Shown: piece by piece, positions 6,092 through 13,746 of the stretch | Numbering within the stretch: position 1 is the stretch's first letter | Layout: every line of letters begins with the position of its first letter | Virus record (IMG/VR): IMGVR_UViG_3300021057_000098 | Span: 1 to 40,929 of that record | Reading direction: 5' to 3' (one strand) | DNA: 40,929 bases | Source: a virus | Made by a program: the position numbers and the translations under genes | Notes under the pieces: generated by a model | Told to the model about the DNA's origin: nothing | What the model saw: only the letters and a program-made list of their open reading frames with translations | Databases searched by the model: none

Positions 6092-6697
6092 ATGAAAAAA
6101 GCGCTGCTAAATGGCAATTCAAATGAAGCAAAAGAAACTATCGAAATTGGCGCTCCTTATTCGGTAGAAGTCGAGCTGACAGGAACTTGCCCGATTTTAT
6201 TTCACAGATGGTCTTGTGATGACGTGAAAGCAAAATCCGAAGCCGCCAAAAACTCGAAAGCAAAAAAAACCGATAATCTTGAGGCTTATGTTTATCGGAA
6301 CGAAAAGGGTGAAATTTCTATCCCCGGCGAATATGTCAGGCAGTCGATCATTCATGCCGCGAAATATAAACAAGACCCGAGAAGCCCACGGAAGTCAGCA
6401 ATGGACATTTTTAAAGCGGGTGTAATTGTCGCGAATGAGCTGGCTTCTCTGGGTACGAAAGATTGGGATTTTATTGATAAAAGACGAGTCGTTATCCAGA
6501 GGAATGGCGTTACTCGTATGCGGCCAGCCATGCTTTCTGGTTGGAAGGCAAAATTTCAATTTGAAGTAATTTTGCCCGAATACATCACACCTGAATTTTT
6601 CCAAGATGTTTTGGTGAATGCTGGAAGATTGGTTGGGGTGGGTGATTTTCATCCAACTTTCGGTCGGTTTAATGTGACGAAGTTTGAGGTTATCTAA
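6092..6697 (+). CDS. RAMP-like (Cas7/Cas5/Cas6-fold-like) protein associated with repeat array
   Basis: The protein has 201 residues. I choose ATG 6092 because GGAG at 6080-6083 is 8 nt upstream; ATG 6086 is only 2 nt away. The N-terminus (residues 24-40) reads as a first strand plus P-I-L-F-H-R-W, residues 75-96 have I-S-I-P-G-E-Y-V-R-Q-S-I-I-H-A-A-K-Y, as in RAMP proteins where a proline-glycine turn leads into a helix, and the C-terminus (178-200) has G-R-L-x-G-V-G-D-F-x-P-x-F-G-R-F-x-V, like the RAMP glycine-rich loop. A basic segment (96-101) could bind RNA. I recall similar unnamed proteins in other phages. The fold call is inference; no Cas1, Cas2, Cas6 partner or CRISPR is present. 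Confidence 0.55.
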   Translation: MKKALLNGNSNEAKETIEIGAPYSVEVELTGTCPILFHRWSCDDVKAKSEAAKNSKAKKTDNLEAYVYRNEKGEISIPGEYVRQSIIHAAKYKQDPRSPRKSAMDIFKAGVIVANELASLGTKDWDFIDKRRVVIQRNGVTRMRPAMLSGWKAKFQFEVILPEYITPEFFQDVLVNAGRLVGVGDFHPTFGRFNVTKFEVI

Positions 6698-6700
6698 TCA

Positions 6701-6969
6701 GGATCGCTTTGGTGTTGCTAGGTTAGCATGGGTAAGCTGCGGCGCGTTGAGGCTAACTATTTAAGGCGAGTTGTGGAGAGGTGGGGTTCGTTTCGGATCG
6801 GCGCGGATTGGAAAGCTAGGTTATGGTACGGCGAGGCTAATTATTTCTGGTCAGGTAAGGACGGCTAGGGTCTTGTAAGGCGCGGTACGTTATGCCCGGG
6901 TTTAGGTGTGGTGATGTGCGTTAAGGAGCGGATAGGCAGGCTGAGGTAAGTTTTGGTGAGGTGTGGTTA
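6701..6969 (+). repeat. 5-nt periodic array, downstream block (about 50 GGYNN units)
   Basis: This gene-free stretch of about 270 bases consists almost wholly of pentamers of the form G-G-Y-N-N. The phase is constant for 6701-6760, then for 6765-6818, 6825-6844, 6849-6858, 6869-6903 and 6905-6969, with single-base slips between. Most units start with G, about two thirds with GG, and the third base is usually T or C. In 6701-6755 strong GG units alternate with weaker ones, giving a 10-base super-period. The + strand is G-rich and C-poor. No frame is open for any length, no inverted repeat dominates, and it ends just before the ribosome binding site AAAAGGAG of the next gene. Confidence 0.85.
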
Positions 6970-6987
6970 TTTTAAAAGGAGCTTCGT

Positions 6988-7986
6988 TTGATTAGAGTCT
7001 CAGAGCCGTTACTCGCAGGCAATGAAAAGAAATACGTCCTAGAGGCTTTGGACGCCGGCGAAATCTCAAGCGGCGGGAGATTTGTCCGTCAATTCGAGGA
7101 GGCGTTCGCCAAGTGGAGCGGGAATAAATATGCGGTCGCCGTATCCAGCGGAACCGCAGCGCTCGAAACCGCGATTTGGTCTTTGGGGATCAATGAAATA
7201 TCAATCCCGGCAGGGACCATTATCAGCTGCTATATCGCCGCTATCCGCGCCGGCGCCCGAGTGGTTTTTAGGGACAACGGAAACGGTGCCGGTGGCAGCC
7301 ATATCATGCGATGCCATCTTTTCGGCGAGCGTGAAAATTTACAACTATTCAATCCTATCGGCGACCCATTCTTGGCGGACCTGAAAGCGGTGGATGATTG
7401 CTCTCAGTATTGGGTGCCGTTCAGGACCGACGGCGTTGCCTGCTATTCGCTTTATGCAAACAAGCTTATAACTGCCGGCGAAGGTGGCGTCATCGTTACG
7501 AATGACGAAGCGGTTTATAGGCTCGCGCGTTCATACCGTGATTTATGCCATAGCGAGGAGCGATTCGTTCATAAACACCTGGGTTATAACTTTAGGATTT
7601 CAAACCTTCAGGCGGCCGTGGCACTCGCCCAGCTTGAGCAAATCGATCGGTTCACCGAGATAAAGCAAAGAAATCGAGACCTATATCTTAAATATCTGCC
7701 CGAGCAGGCCCAATGTCTTTTTAAAGTCGACGTGCCTTGGATGTATTTGGTGAAGACCCATTACGATGCCGGCGAAGTGGTTCAGGAAATGCGGAACGAA
7801 GCTGTTGAGTGCCGCCGATTCTTTTACCCGCTCCATCGCCAGCCTTGTATTAAGGCTGGCGGGTTATACCCGAATGCTGACAGCCTTTGGAATCATGCAT
7901 TTTATCTGCCTTCGGGCCTAAGTTTAACCGAAAAGGAAATCGCGTATGTTTGCGAGAGATTACGCTCGGTTCTACGATCTATTTAA
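6988..7986 (+). CDS. DegT/DnrJ/EryC1-family sugar aminotransferase
   Basis: The 332-residue PLP enzyme transfers an amino group to a nucleotide-linked keto-sugar. Family marks are S-S-G-T-A-A-L-E (53-60, phosphate binding), the Asp-Asp at 136-137, and the PLP lysine K159 in Y-A-N-K-L-x-x-A-G-E-G-G, followed by H-x-G-x-N-F-R-I-S-N-L-Q-A-A. It is somewhat shorter than the usual 360-390 residues, with a compact middle region. The start is TTG 6988 behind AAAAGGAG. It opens the main run of overlapping glycan genes. Confidence 0.88.
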   Translation: MIRVSEPLLAGNEKKYVLEALDAGEISSGGRFVRQFEEAFAKWSGNKYAVAVSSGTAALETAIWSLGINEISIPAGTIISCYIAAIRAGARVVFRDNGNGAGGSHIMRCHLFGERENLQLFNPIGDPFLADLKAVDDCSQYWVPFRTDGVACYSLYANKLITAGEGGVIVTNDEAVYRLARSYRDLCHSEERFVHKHLGYNFRISNLQAAVALAQLEQIDRFTEIKQRNRDLYLKYLPEQAQCLFKVDVPWMYLVKTHYDAGEVVQEMRNEAVECRRFFYPLHRQPCIKAGGLYPNADSLWNHAFYLPSGLSLTEKEIAYVCERLRSVLRSI

Positions 7987-8587
7987 TTCAGACAAGCCCT
8001 ATCAAAAGGAAATCACTTTTGTTTACGAGTGGGCCAGAAAGCCGCAATGGGTTTTCGATATCGGCTGCGGAAACGGCAGCTATTGGAAATATTACCCGAA
8101 AGACACGCATATATTGGGCATTGATAAATCACGCGCGATGGCATCTGGATCAAAAAACATTATCTGCGCGGATATTACGCGTTGGAAGCAGAACGGAACG
8201 CCGTCCCTCTTTGAATGCGCGACCGCGTTGTTTGACGTGCTTAATTACATTCCGCGGCATGACTGGTGGGGAAAGATTCCCGTCGAAAAAGGCGGCTATT
8301 TCATTTTCGACATTTGGGACAAAGAGAAGGTTGAGCTTGAGGGATTCAGAAAAACGCTCAAAGTCATGGGCAAGGCGTTTAGGAAAATAACGCCGGTTAA
8401 GTACGACGGGAAATCGGTTGATCTGAAAATCGACATTTGGGACGACAAGGTTAATTTTCAGGAGCTTCATACGATGTACCTTCATAGCGAAGAAGATATT
8501 GAAAGATTTTGCGGCCAGGAATTTGAAGTTGTTGAAACCATGCCAACGAAGAATTGGCAAAAGTGGTTTAAATGCCGAAGAAAATAG
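7946..8587 (+). CDS. Class I SAM-dependent methyltransferase
   Basis: The 213-residue protein has the Rossmann methyltransferase core: V-F-D-I-G-C-G-N-G (36-44, SAM-binding motif I), I-L-G-I-D-K-S (56-62, acidic end of strand 2) and I-I-C-A-D-I-T (motif II region). The N-terminal D-Y-A-R-F-Y-D-L-F is typical of small-molecule methyltransferases of sugar pathways. It overlaps the aminotransferase gene by 41 bases. The likely target is an amino or hydroxyl group on the sugar or glycan made by this island. Confidence 0.82.
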   Translation: MFARDYARFYDLFNSDKPYQKEITFVYEWARKPQWVFDIGCGNGSYWKYYPKDTHILGIDKSRAMASGSKNIICADITRWKQNGTPSLFECATALFDVLNYIPRHDWWGKIPVEKGGYFIFDIWDKEKVELEGFRKTLKVMGKAFRKITPVKYDGKSVDLKIDIWDDKVNFQELHTMYLHSEEDIERFCGQEFEVVETMPTKNWQKWFKCRRK

Positions 8588-9555
8588 CGCTTCTTCATAG
8601 ATTCCCAAAAGAGACGATCAAGGAAACGAACGCCGCGTTTCCTTATCTCCAATCGAAGGGCATTCACGTCATCACGTTTAAGAAATTTAATCGTCTGAAT
8701 AGTATTCAGAAACTATTTAAAAGCGTTCTTTGGATTTTTTATGCTCCACTTTTGGTTATCGGGAAAGGGTTCGATGTTATCTACTGCGACGACTCCTTTC
8801 CGTTCTACCCGGCGCTAGTCAAGATAGCCTCTCCAAAATCAAAAGTCGTTATCCGGCTAGGTGATCTTCATCTGATGTATTACGTCTCGGGCTTTGCATT
8901 TAAATTCCTCCATTTTTTTGAGCGGATGGTTTGGAAGATGGCCGACGAAATCGTTGCCATATCTGAGCCTATGGCGAAATACATTTACCAAGAAACGCGG
9001 AAATATCCGGCAGTTATCCTTGACCCGGTTGAACCGAAAGACTTTCCGTCGAACGGCGGCGCCGCTGGAAATATTGTTATGTTTCATGGCCTCATAACGA
9101 GGAACAAAAACATAGATATATTGCTCGAGGCCGCAACGAAACTGCCTCTATTTGACTTTCTGATTGTCGGCGACGGCCCAGATAAAGACCGTCTTTTAAA
9201 GAAGAAACCCAGAAACGTACATTTCGTTGGCTGGATTCCGTTCAAGCATATTCCCGCCTATATCGCCACTTGCAGCGTCGGCGTTGCGCTAAGGAGTAGC
9301 AATCCGGCCAATGAATACGTCGTTACTTCTCCTTTCCTTCAATACGGCGTCATGGGAAAGCCTTGTCTTGTTACCCGCCGGGAAGTGTTCGGCGATTACC
9401 CGTGGCAGTTTTCTAACGTAGACGAGCTAGTCGATAAAATCAGAATCCTTTTAAAGCGGCCGCAGCATGAAGGGAAAAAGCTTCAAGAATTCATTCTTAA
9501 AAACCATAGCGCCAAGAAGATCGCGGAGGAAATTTGGTCTCTGTTGTCATCCTGA
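8572..9555 (+). CDS. Glycosyltransferase, GT-B fold (family 4 type)
   Basis: The 327-residue protein has two Rossmann-like halves. The C-terminal half shows M-F-H-G-L-I-T-R-N-K-N-I-D-I-L-L-E-A, V-G-D-G-P-D-K-D-R-L and H-F-V-G-W-I-P-F, the standard nucleotide-sugar site of GT4 enzymes. The E-x7-E-like region is weakened (E-Y-V-V-T-S-P-F-L-Q-Y near 243-253). The N-terminal half carries a hydrophobic stretch that could touch the membrane. It overlaps genes on both sides, so expression is coupled. Confidence 0.85.
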   Translation: MPKKIALLHRFPKETIKETNAAFPYLQSKGIHVITFKKFNRLNSIQKLFKSVLWIFYAPLLVIGKGFDVIYCDDSFPFYPALVKIASPKSKVVIRLGDLHLMYYVSGFAFKFLHFFERMVWKMADEIVAISEPMAKYIYQETRKYPAVILDPVEPKDFPSNGGAAGNIVMFHGLITRNKNIDILLEAATKLPLFDFLIVGDGPDKDRLLKKKPRNVHFVGWIPFKHIPAYIATCSVGVALRSSNPANEYVVTSPFLQYGVMGKPCLVTRREVFGDYPWQFSNVDELVDKIRILLKRPQHEGKKLQEFILKNHSAKKIAEEIWSLLSS

Positions 9556-10304
9556 CAACTGGCGAAGCAAAGAGCGTCTTACGTGATCTTAAGAATCAGA
9601 CGCATCGGAATTTCGAGATTATTCTCGCCAAAGAGCGGGGCATCGTAAAGGCGATGAATAGCGCGTTATGGCAGGCGAAGGGGGATATTTTGGTCCGAAT
9701 CGACGATGACGTGACACTTCCGAAGAATTGGCTTGTTGAGCTAGTCAAGCCTTTCTCGGACCCGCAAGTCGCCGGTGCCACCGGACCGACCTTTGTCCCG
9801 AAGGATCGGAGACAGAATCGGGACAGTATTCGGATCGCCGAAGATCCGAATTGGTTTCTGCGATGGATGTTTGATAACGAGCCTTACGCTCTAGCCAAAA
9901 TTTATAAATGCGGCTCTGTATCCTACGGCTCCAATTTCCCAGAGGTTATCCGGCGTTTGGGAATATTCGAGCCTGACCATTTGGAGGGAACAAATTGGGC
10001 CATGCGGACAAGCCTTATTAAGATGGTCGGCGGCTTTGATCCCGCCTTTGACGGCGTTGCCGAGTGGTTTGACACCGACGTCGAGCAGAAGATTAAGCGT
10101 CTCGGGTACAAGCTGCGGTATAACCCGGAGGCTTATTTATTTCATATGCTCGAGAAAACCGAAAACTATTATGACCGCTTTGAAGTTTTCGGACGCATAG
10201 AAAACTGGCTTCGGTTTCATAAGCGTCACTCGAAGTTTCACTATAAAAAAATCATCTGGCTTTTGATGCTCCTGGGGTATGCGCTATGTCCGAAATATCG
10301 GTAA
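9534..10304 (+). CDS. Family 2 glycosyltransferase (GT-A)
   Basis: The 256-residue protein starts at TTG 9534 behind GGAGG. It has the GT2 beginning V-S-V-V-I-L-T-T, a D-D-D cluster at 57-59 (metal and nucleotide-sugar binding), and a later F-D-P-A-F-D-G-V-A-E-W-F-D-T-D-V acidic segment that stands for the E-D base motif. The C-terminus ends in a short hydrophobic helix (L-L-M-L-L-G), probably for membrane contact. The donor sugar cannot be told from sequence. Confidence 0.82.
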   Translation: MVSVVILTTGEAKSVLRDLKNQTHRNFEIILAKERGIVKAMNSALWQAKGDILVRIDDDVTLPKNWLVELVKPFSDPQVAGATGPTFVPKDRRQNRDSIRIAEDPNWFLRWMFDNEPYALAKIYKCGSVSYGSNFPEVIRRLGIFEPDHLEGTNWAMRTSLIKMVGGFDPAFDGVAEWFDTDVEQKIKRLGYKLRYNPEAYLFHMLEKTENYYDRFEVFGRIENWLRFHKRHSKFHYKKIIWLLMLLGYALCPKYR

Positions 10305-11104
10305 TTATTCCAACGATGAAGGGACGAGAAGCCCTTTTAAATAAACTTCTTTTGAGCCTGCCCGGAGACGTTGAAACGATTATTGTCGATGACGAAAGAT
10401 TACTTTTGGCCGCCAAGAGGAACAAGGGAGCTAAAAGGGCTAAAGGAAGATACCTTTTATTCGTCGATGACGACAATTATTTATCGACCGATGCCTTGCT
10501 AAAGATGGCCCGTTTTCAAGAGCGCGTTGGAGTGGTAGGCATGACCGCTTGCTATGACGATAAAAAGCTAAGAATAGCCGATGGTGGATCAAACAGAAAT
10601 TATCTCAGTGGATTTACTTCGGGCCAGAGAACTAACGCGCGGCTTTGGGAAGTGGGTAAGAATTGCTACGAGGTTGACGAGGTCGCCAACGCCTTCATGG
10701 TTCGGCGCGATTTATTTGAGCAATTGGGAGGATTCGACGAGGTTAATTTTCCAATCGATCTGGATGAAGCGGATTTCTGCAAAAGGGCAAAAGACGCCGG
10801 CTATTTAGTGATTATGAACCCAGAAGCGATTTGTTATCACAAGTCGCAAACCTACTCGCATATCCCAGACTTTCGCCGGCCGATGAACGCCTATTTTATG
10901 GGACGCAACCGGATTCTATACCAAAAGAAGCACTTGCCAGCCTGGAAGCTGGCCATCTATTTCGTGGTATTCTTCCCGATTTTTTATCTGTCTTATTGCG
11001 CTTGCCTTCTTTATCGGGGCAAGCCTGGCATGATCTGGCATTTCTCAAAGGGGGTTTTCGATGGAATATTCGGTCGTTTCAAGAATCAATTTCAACAAGG
11101 ATAA
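10286..11104 (+). CDS. Family 2 glycosyltransferase (GT-A), rhamnosyltransferase-like
   Basis: The 272-residue protein has I-S-V-I-I-P-T-M (4-11), V-D-D-D-N (60-64, the DXD site), G-G-F-D-E-V and D-L-D-E-A-D-F-C-K-R-A (the E-D base region), and a C-terminal hydrophobic stretch near residues 225-250 that is probably a membrane anchor. This layout is common for O-antigen transferases. It overlaps the preceding transferase by 19 bases and the HPr-kinase-like gene by 44 bases. Confidence 0.84.
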   Translation: MSEISVIIPTMKGREALLNKLLLSLPGDVETIIVDDERLLLAAKRNKGAKRAKGRYLLFVDDDNYLSTDALLKMARFQERVGVVGMTACYDDKKLRIADGGSNRNYLSGFTSGQRTNARLWEVGKNCYEVDEVANAFMVRRDLFEQLGGFDEVNFPIDLDEADFCKRAKDAGYLVIMNPEAICYHKSQTYSHIPDFRRPMNAYFMGRNRILYQKKHLPAWKLAIYFVVFFPIFYLSYCACLLYRGKPGMIWHFSKGVFDGIFGRFKNQFQQG

Positions 11105-11870
11105 AGCCCGTAAGATCGGGGCGTTTTTTTACGATCCCGACACCGATGGCCTGTATCACGAAAGCCCTTGGCCTTTTCCGGTCCAGCTTCTGATTACGCA
11201 TGGACTAAGTAAATGCTATGTCACGCCTGGCTTCTTAAAGCTGCCCTTCATTCTGAAAGGTTGGATCAATCTCGACATTCTCTTAAGGGAAATCGACCTT
11301 TTGAACCTGGCCCTAAACGGCAAGATTTTGATGCATGCCTCTTGCGTCGACGACACATTAATCGTTGGGTTTCCAAATTCTGGGAAGACCTATCAGACGT
11401 ATATGACTGTATCAAAAGGCGGCGAGTTGATTTCGGAGGAATACACCGTTATTGACGCCAAGACGAAGACCGCATCGCCTTATAAGAGGATCATGCGGAC
11501 CTGCTTTTCGGAGAGAACGCTAAGAGACTGCGGAATCCCGATAACCCCCCGCGAAACGCTCGGGCTTATCTTTGCGACGATCCGCGCGAAGCTCATGCCT
11601 TTCATGTTCGAGGCGGCGATCTGGAAGGAAATCCCAGCCAGCGGCCGCATATCCAAGATCAAGCGGATTGTTTACGGCTCAACGGGAACGGAAATAACCG
11701 AATGGAAGGCCTTCGCGATTCTCTGCGAAAACGAATTTCCTTTCATGTCGAGCGAGTTTTTGCAGGCATACGCCTTCGGCTCGGGCCTCGACCTTATCGG
11801 CATTCAGGAGCAACAAAGGAACCTAATCAAGGATTTTGTTTATGCGGTCTATCCTCATAACCGGAAATAA
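11061..11870 (+). CDS. HPr kinase/phosphorylase-like P-loop protein
   Basis: The 269-residue protein has the C-terminal HPr-kinase signature: L-M-H-A-S-C-V (90-96) leading into the P-loop G-F-P-N-S-G-K-T (103-110) and G-E-L-I-S-E-E-Y-T-V-I-D (121-132), the acidic segment after it. It lacks the full HPr kinase N-terminal domain and has about 85 unrelated residues instead. Such stand-alone homologues occur in glycan and peptide-modification clusters, where some phosphorylate small substrates rather than HPr. A sugar or lipid-linked substrate is possible. The start ATG 11061 follows AAAGGGGG. Confidence 0.75.
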   Translation: MEYSVVSRINFNKDKARKIGAFFYDPDTDGLYHESPWPFPVQLLITHGLSKCYVTPGFLKLPFILKGWINLDILLREIDLLNLALNGKILMHASCVDDTLIVGFPNSGKTYQTYMTVSKGGELISEEYTVIDAKTKTASPYKRIMRTCFSERTLRDCGIPITPRETLGLIFATIRAKLMPFMFEAAIWKEIPASGRISKIKRIVYGSTGTEITEWKAFAILCENEFPFMSSEFLQAYAFGSGLDLIGIQEQQRNLIKDFVYAVYPHNRK

Positions 11871-12552
11871 AGGTTTCATCGCCAGCGGGTTACATGGCGA
11901 CGGGATCGACATAAAAGACGGCATCGATATCGTTTCCTATCGCGCGACTCGGAAATATGAAGTTGTCATTCATACCGCCGCCAAGACAAGCGTGACCGAG
12001 TCTATGAAAGATCCGAAGGCTTATGTTCGGACCAACCTTGTCGGGACGTTGAATATGCTACTCGAGCATCCCGAATCGCATTTCGTCTATCTGTCCACGG
12101 CCGGCGTCTATGGGGAGGGGGAATTTCATACGGTGAAGTATTCTGTCCCGAATCCAAGCTCGATTTATGCTTCGACGAAGCTTGCCGGGGAGTTTTTAAT
12201 CAGGAACCTGGCCAAGTCTTGGACGATTTTAAGGCTTACCAACGTCATCGGCGACGAAGACCGAGGCGAGGCCAACGTGTATCAGGTATTCAGAAAAGCC
12301 GATGTTTTGCCGATTTACGGCGATGGGTTTCAATCGCGCGATTTTATCCGCGTTGAAAAGGTCCGAGAGGCAATCAATTACGTCGTAAAAAACAACATCT
12401 GCGGGACTTATAACGTGGGGTCCGGGCATTCAAAGACGATCCTACAGGTGGCCGACGAGTTTAAGAAGCCTATTCAATTCTTCCCAGCGCGGGAAGGGGA
12501 AATCAACCGATTCGGGATCGCTGATGCTTTCGATTATTCTTCCGAGTCATAG
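11842..12552 (+). CDS. NAD-dependent sugar epimerase/dehydratase (short SDR)
   Basis: The 236-residue protein (ATG 11842) has an extended-SDR core: I-L-I-T-G-N-K-G-F-I-A-S-G (nucleotide-binding glycine motif), H-T-A-A-K-T, Y-L-S-T-A-G-V-Y-G, and the catalytic Tyr-x3-Lys in I-Y-A-S-T-K (Y109, K113). The strand-2 region that normally follows is much shortened, and the protein is about 70 residues shorter than typical epimerases. It probably converts a nucleotide sugar used by the transferases next to it. It overlaps genes on both sides. Confidence 0.8.
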   Translation: MRSILITGNKGFIASGLHGDGIDIKDGIDIVSYRATRKYEVVIHTAAKTSVTESMKDPKAYVRTNLVGTLNMLLEHPESHFVYLSTAGVYGEGEFHTVKYSVPNPSSIYASTKLAGEFLIRNLAKSWTILRLTNVIGDEDRGEANVYQVFRKADVLPIYGDGFQSRDFIRVEKVREAINYVVKNNICGTYNVGSGHSKTILQVADEFKKPIQFFPAREGEINRFGIADAFDYSSES

Positions 12553-13108
12553 AGAGCCGGAAATCCAAGAGTTTGTGGAAGTGGTAGAAACCCGGCTTCC
12601 GAGGGCTTTTGAAATCATCGTTTCATCAGATAGGCATGGCAAAGGGAAAGGTTGGGCGATTCGCGAAGCTTTGCAAGAGGCAAGGGGAAGCGAGATAGCA
12701 TTTCTGGATGGGGACGGTGACATTCATCCGAGGATGCTTTTAAGGCTTCTGCCTTTCTTGGAAGATTTCGACGCGGTTGTCGGAACCAAGCGGATCGCTC
12801 ATAAACACTTTAGCCGGCGCGTTGTGACCGTATTTTCGAGGCTTTATATCCGGCTTCTATTCGGTTTGGAATGTGACACCCAGACGGGGATAAAGCTATT
12901 TCGCCGGGAAATGCTCGAGACATGGAAAACAGACGGTTTTTTGTTCGACGTGGAAGTGCTATCCAACATCAAAAGAAACGGGGGAAGGATCGTCGAAGTA
13001 CCAATAGAAGCGGAAATCAAAGAGAAAATGTCAGTGGGGGCCATTTGGAAGACTCTTATCGAGAGCGTTATTCTCAAGTTTCGATTATTATCCCGACCCG
13101 CGAAATAG
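12524..13108 (+). CDS. Family 2 glycosyltransferase, polyprenyl-phosphate (DPM1-like) type
   Basis: The 194-residue protein is a compact GT-A enzyme: L-S-I-I-L-P-S-H-R (2-10), D-R-H-G-K-G-K-G-W-A-I-R (36-47), L-D-G-D-G-D (61-66), V-V-G-T-K-R (74-79 region) and T-Q-T-G-I-K-L-F-R-R-E, followed by F-D-V-E-V-L. This is the pattern of dolichyl- or polyprenyl-phosphate sugar synthases, which charge a lipid carrier. It could feed the membrane-bound TMTC-like transferase at 17559, which would need lipid-linked sugar. Confidence 0.8.
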   Translation: MLSIILPSHREPEIQEFVEVVETRLPRAFEIIVSSDRHGKGKGWAIREALQEARGSEIAFLDGDGDIHPRMLLRLLPFLEDFDAVVGTKRIAHKHFSRRVVTVFSRLYIRLLFGLECDTQTGIKLFRREMLETWKTDGFLFDVEVLSNIKRNGGRIVEVPIEAEIKEKMSVGAIWKTLIESVILKFRLLSRPAK

Positions 13109-13746
13109 ACGATTACGCTTGGCGCTGTATGCGCCGCTGCGTCCGTCTCTATCCGACCGCGGAAATAATCGTCGTAACCGACAAGGAATGCCCGGGCTAT
13201 CCCGCCGGAAAGCGGAATTGGGCAATGCAACGGGCAAAAGGCAAAATCTTTGCCTTTATTGACTCGGATGCCTATCCTTCCGACCTTTGGCTTTATAAGG
13301 CGCTTTCATGGCTCGATATCCATCCCGCCGTTTGCGGTCCCGGCGTACTCCCGCCCGACGCACCTTTCGAGGAGCGGGTTTCGGATATTGTCTATCAAAT
13401 GCTGCCTTATGCCGAGCGCGTCGTTCCATTGAAAGAGAGAATCCTTTCCGAGTATCCGACCTTCAATCTCATCGTCAAAAGGGAGGTCGCCTGTCAATTT
13501 GAGAATTATCTAACCGGCGAAGATAGCCTTTTCTGCCGAAAGATAAAGGGCGGGGTTTTCTATCATCCCGATATCCTCGTATACCACAATCGGCGCCCGA
13601 TCTTTAAAAGGCTATGGAAACAGGTCGGAACATACGGCCGCCATCGCGGGAATTTCGTAAAACTGGCGCTTTTGGCCTGGGTTTCAGCGGTGTTTACCTA
13701 TGGGATCAATTTCATCAAGGGATTCTTTATGAGGAGGCCGTCTTGA
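13045..13746 (+). CDS. Family 2 glycosyltransferase (GT-A)
   Basis: I start this gene at TTG 13045 behind a GGGGG run, 12 residues before the first strand (V-S-I-I-I-P-T); the longer frame from 12922 would overlap the previous gene by far more. The 233-residue product has F-I-D-S-D-A-Y at 71-77 (DXD), an L-T-G-E-D-S-L-F acidic motif, and a short C-terminal hydrophobic segment before the stop. It overlaps the previous transferase by 64 bases, and its stop overlaps the TTG of the next gene. Confidence 0.75.
   Translation: MEDSYRERYSQVSIIIPTREIDDYAWRCMRRCVRLYPTAEIIVVTDKECPGYPAGKRNWAMQRAKGKIFAFIDSDAYPSDLWLYKALSWLDIHPAVCGPGVLPPDAPFEERVSDIVYQMLPYAERVVPLKERILSEYPTFNLIVKREVACQFENYLTGEDSLFCRKIKGGVFYHPDILVYHNRRPIFKRLWKQVGTYGRHRGNFVKLALLAWVSAVFTYGINFIKGFFMRRPS

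Noticed and set aside
6017-6969. CRISPR array as explanation of the repeats beside the RAMP-like gene
   Set aside because: There is no conserved 20-40 base repeat and no regular spacer. The period is 5 bases and only three of five positions are constrained.
6701-6969. Hidden protein-coding gene in the array
   Set aside because: A 5-base period cycles through all reading frames, and no frame stays open for long on either strand.
12922-13044. N-terminal extension of the glycosyltransferase starting at 12922
   Set aside because: The 41 extra residues are Arg-rich and lie entirely over the coding end of the previous transferase; the real domain begins after 13045.
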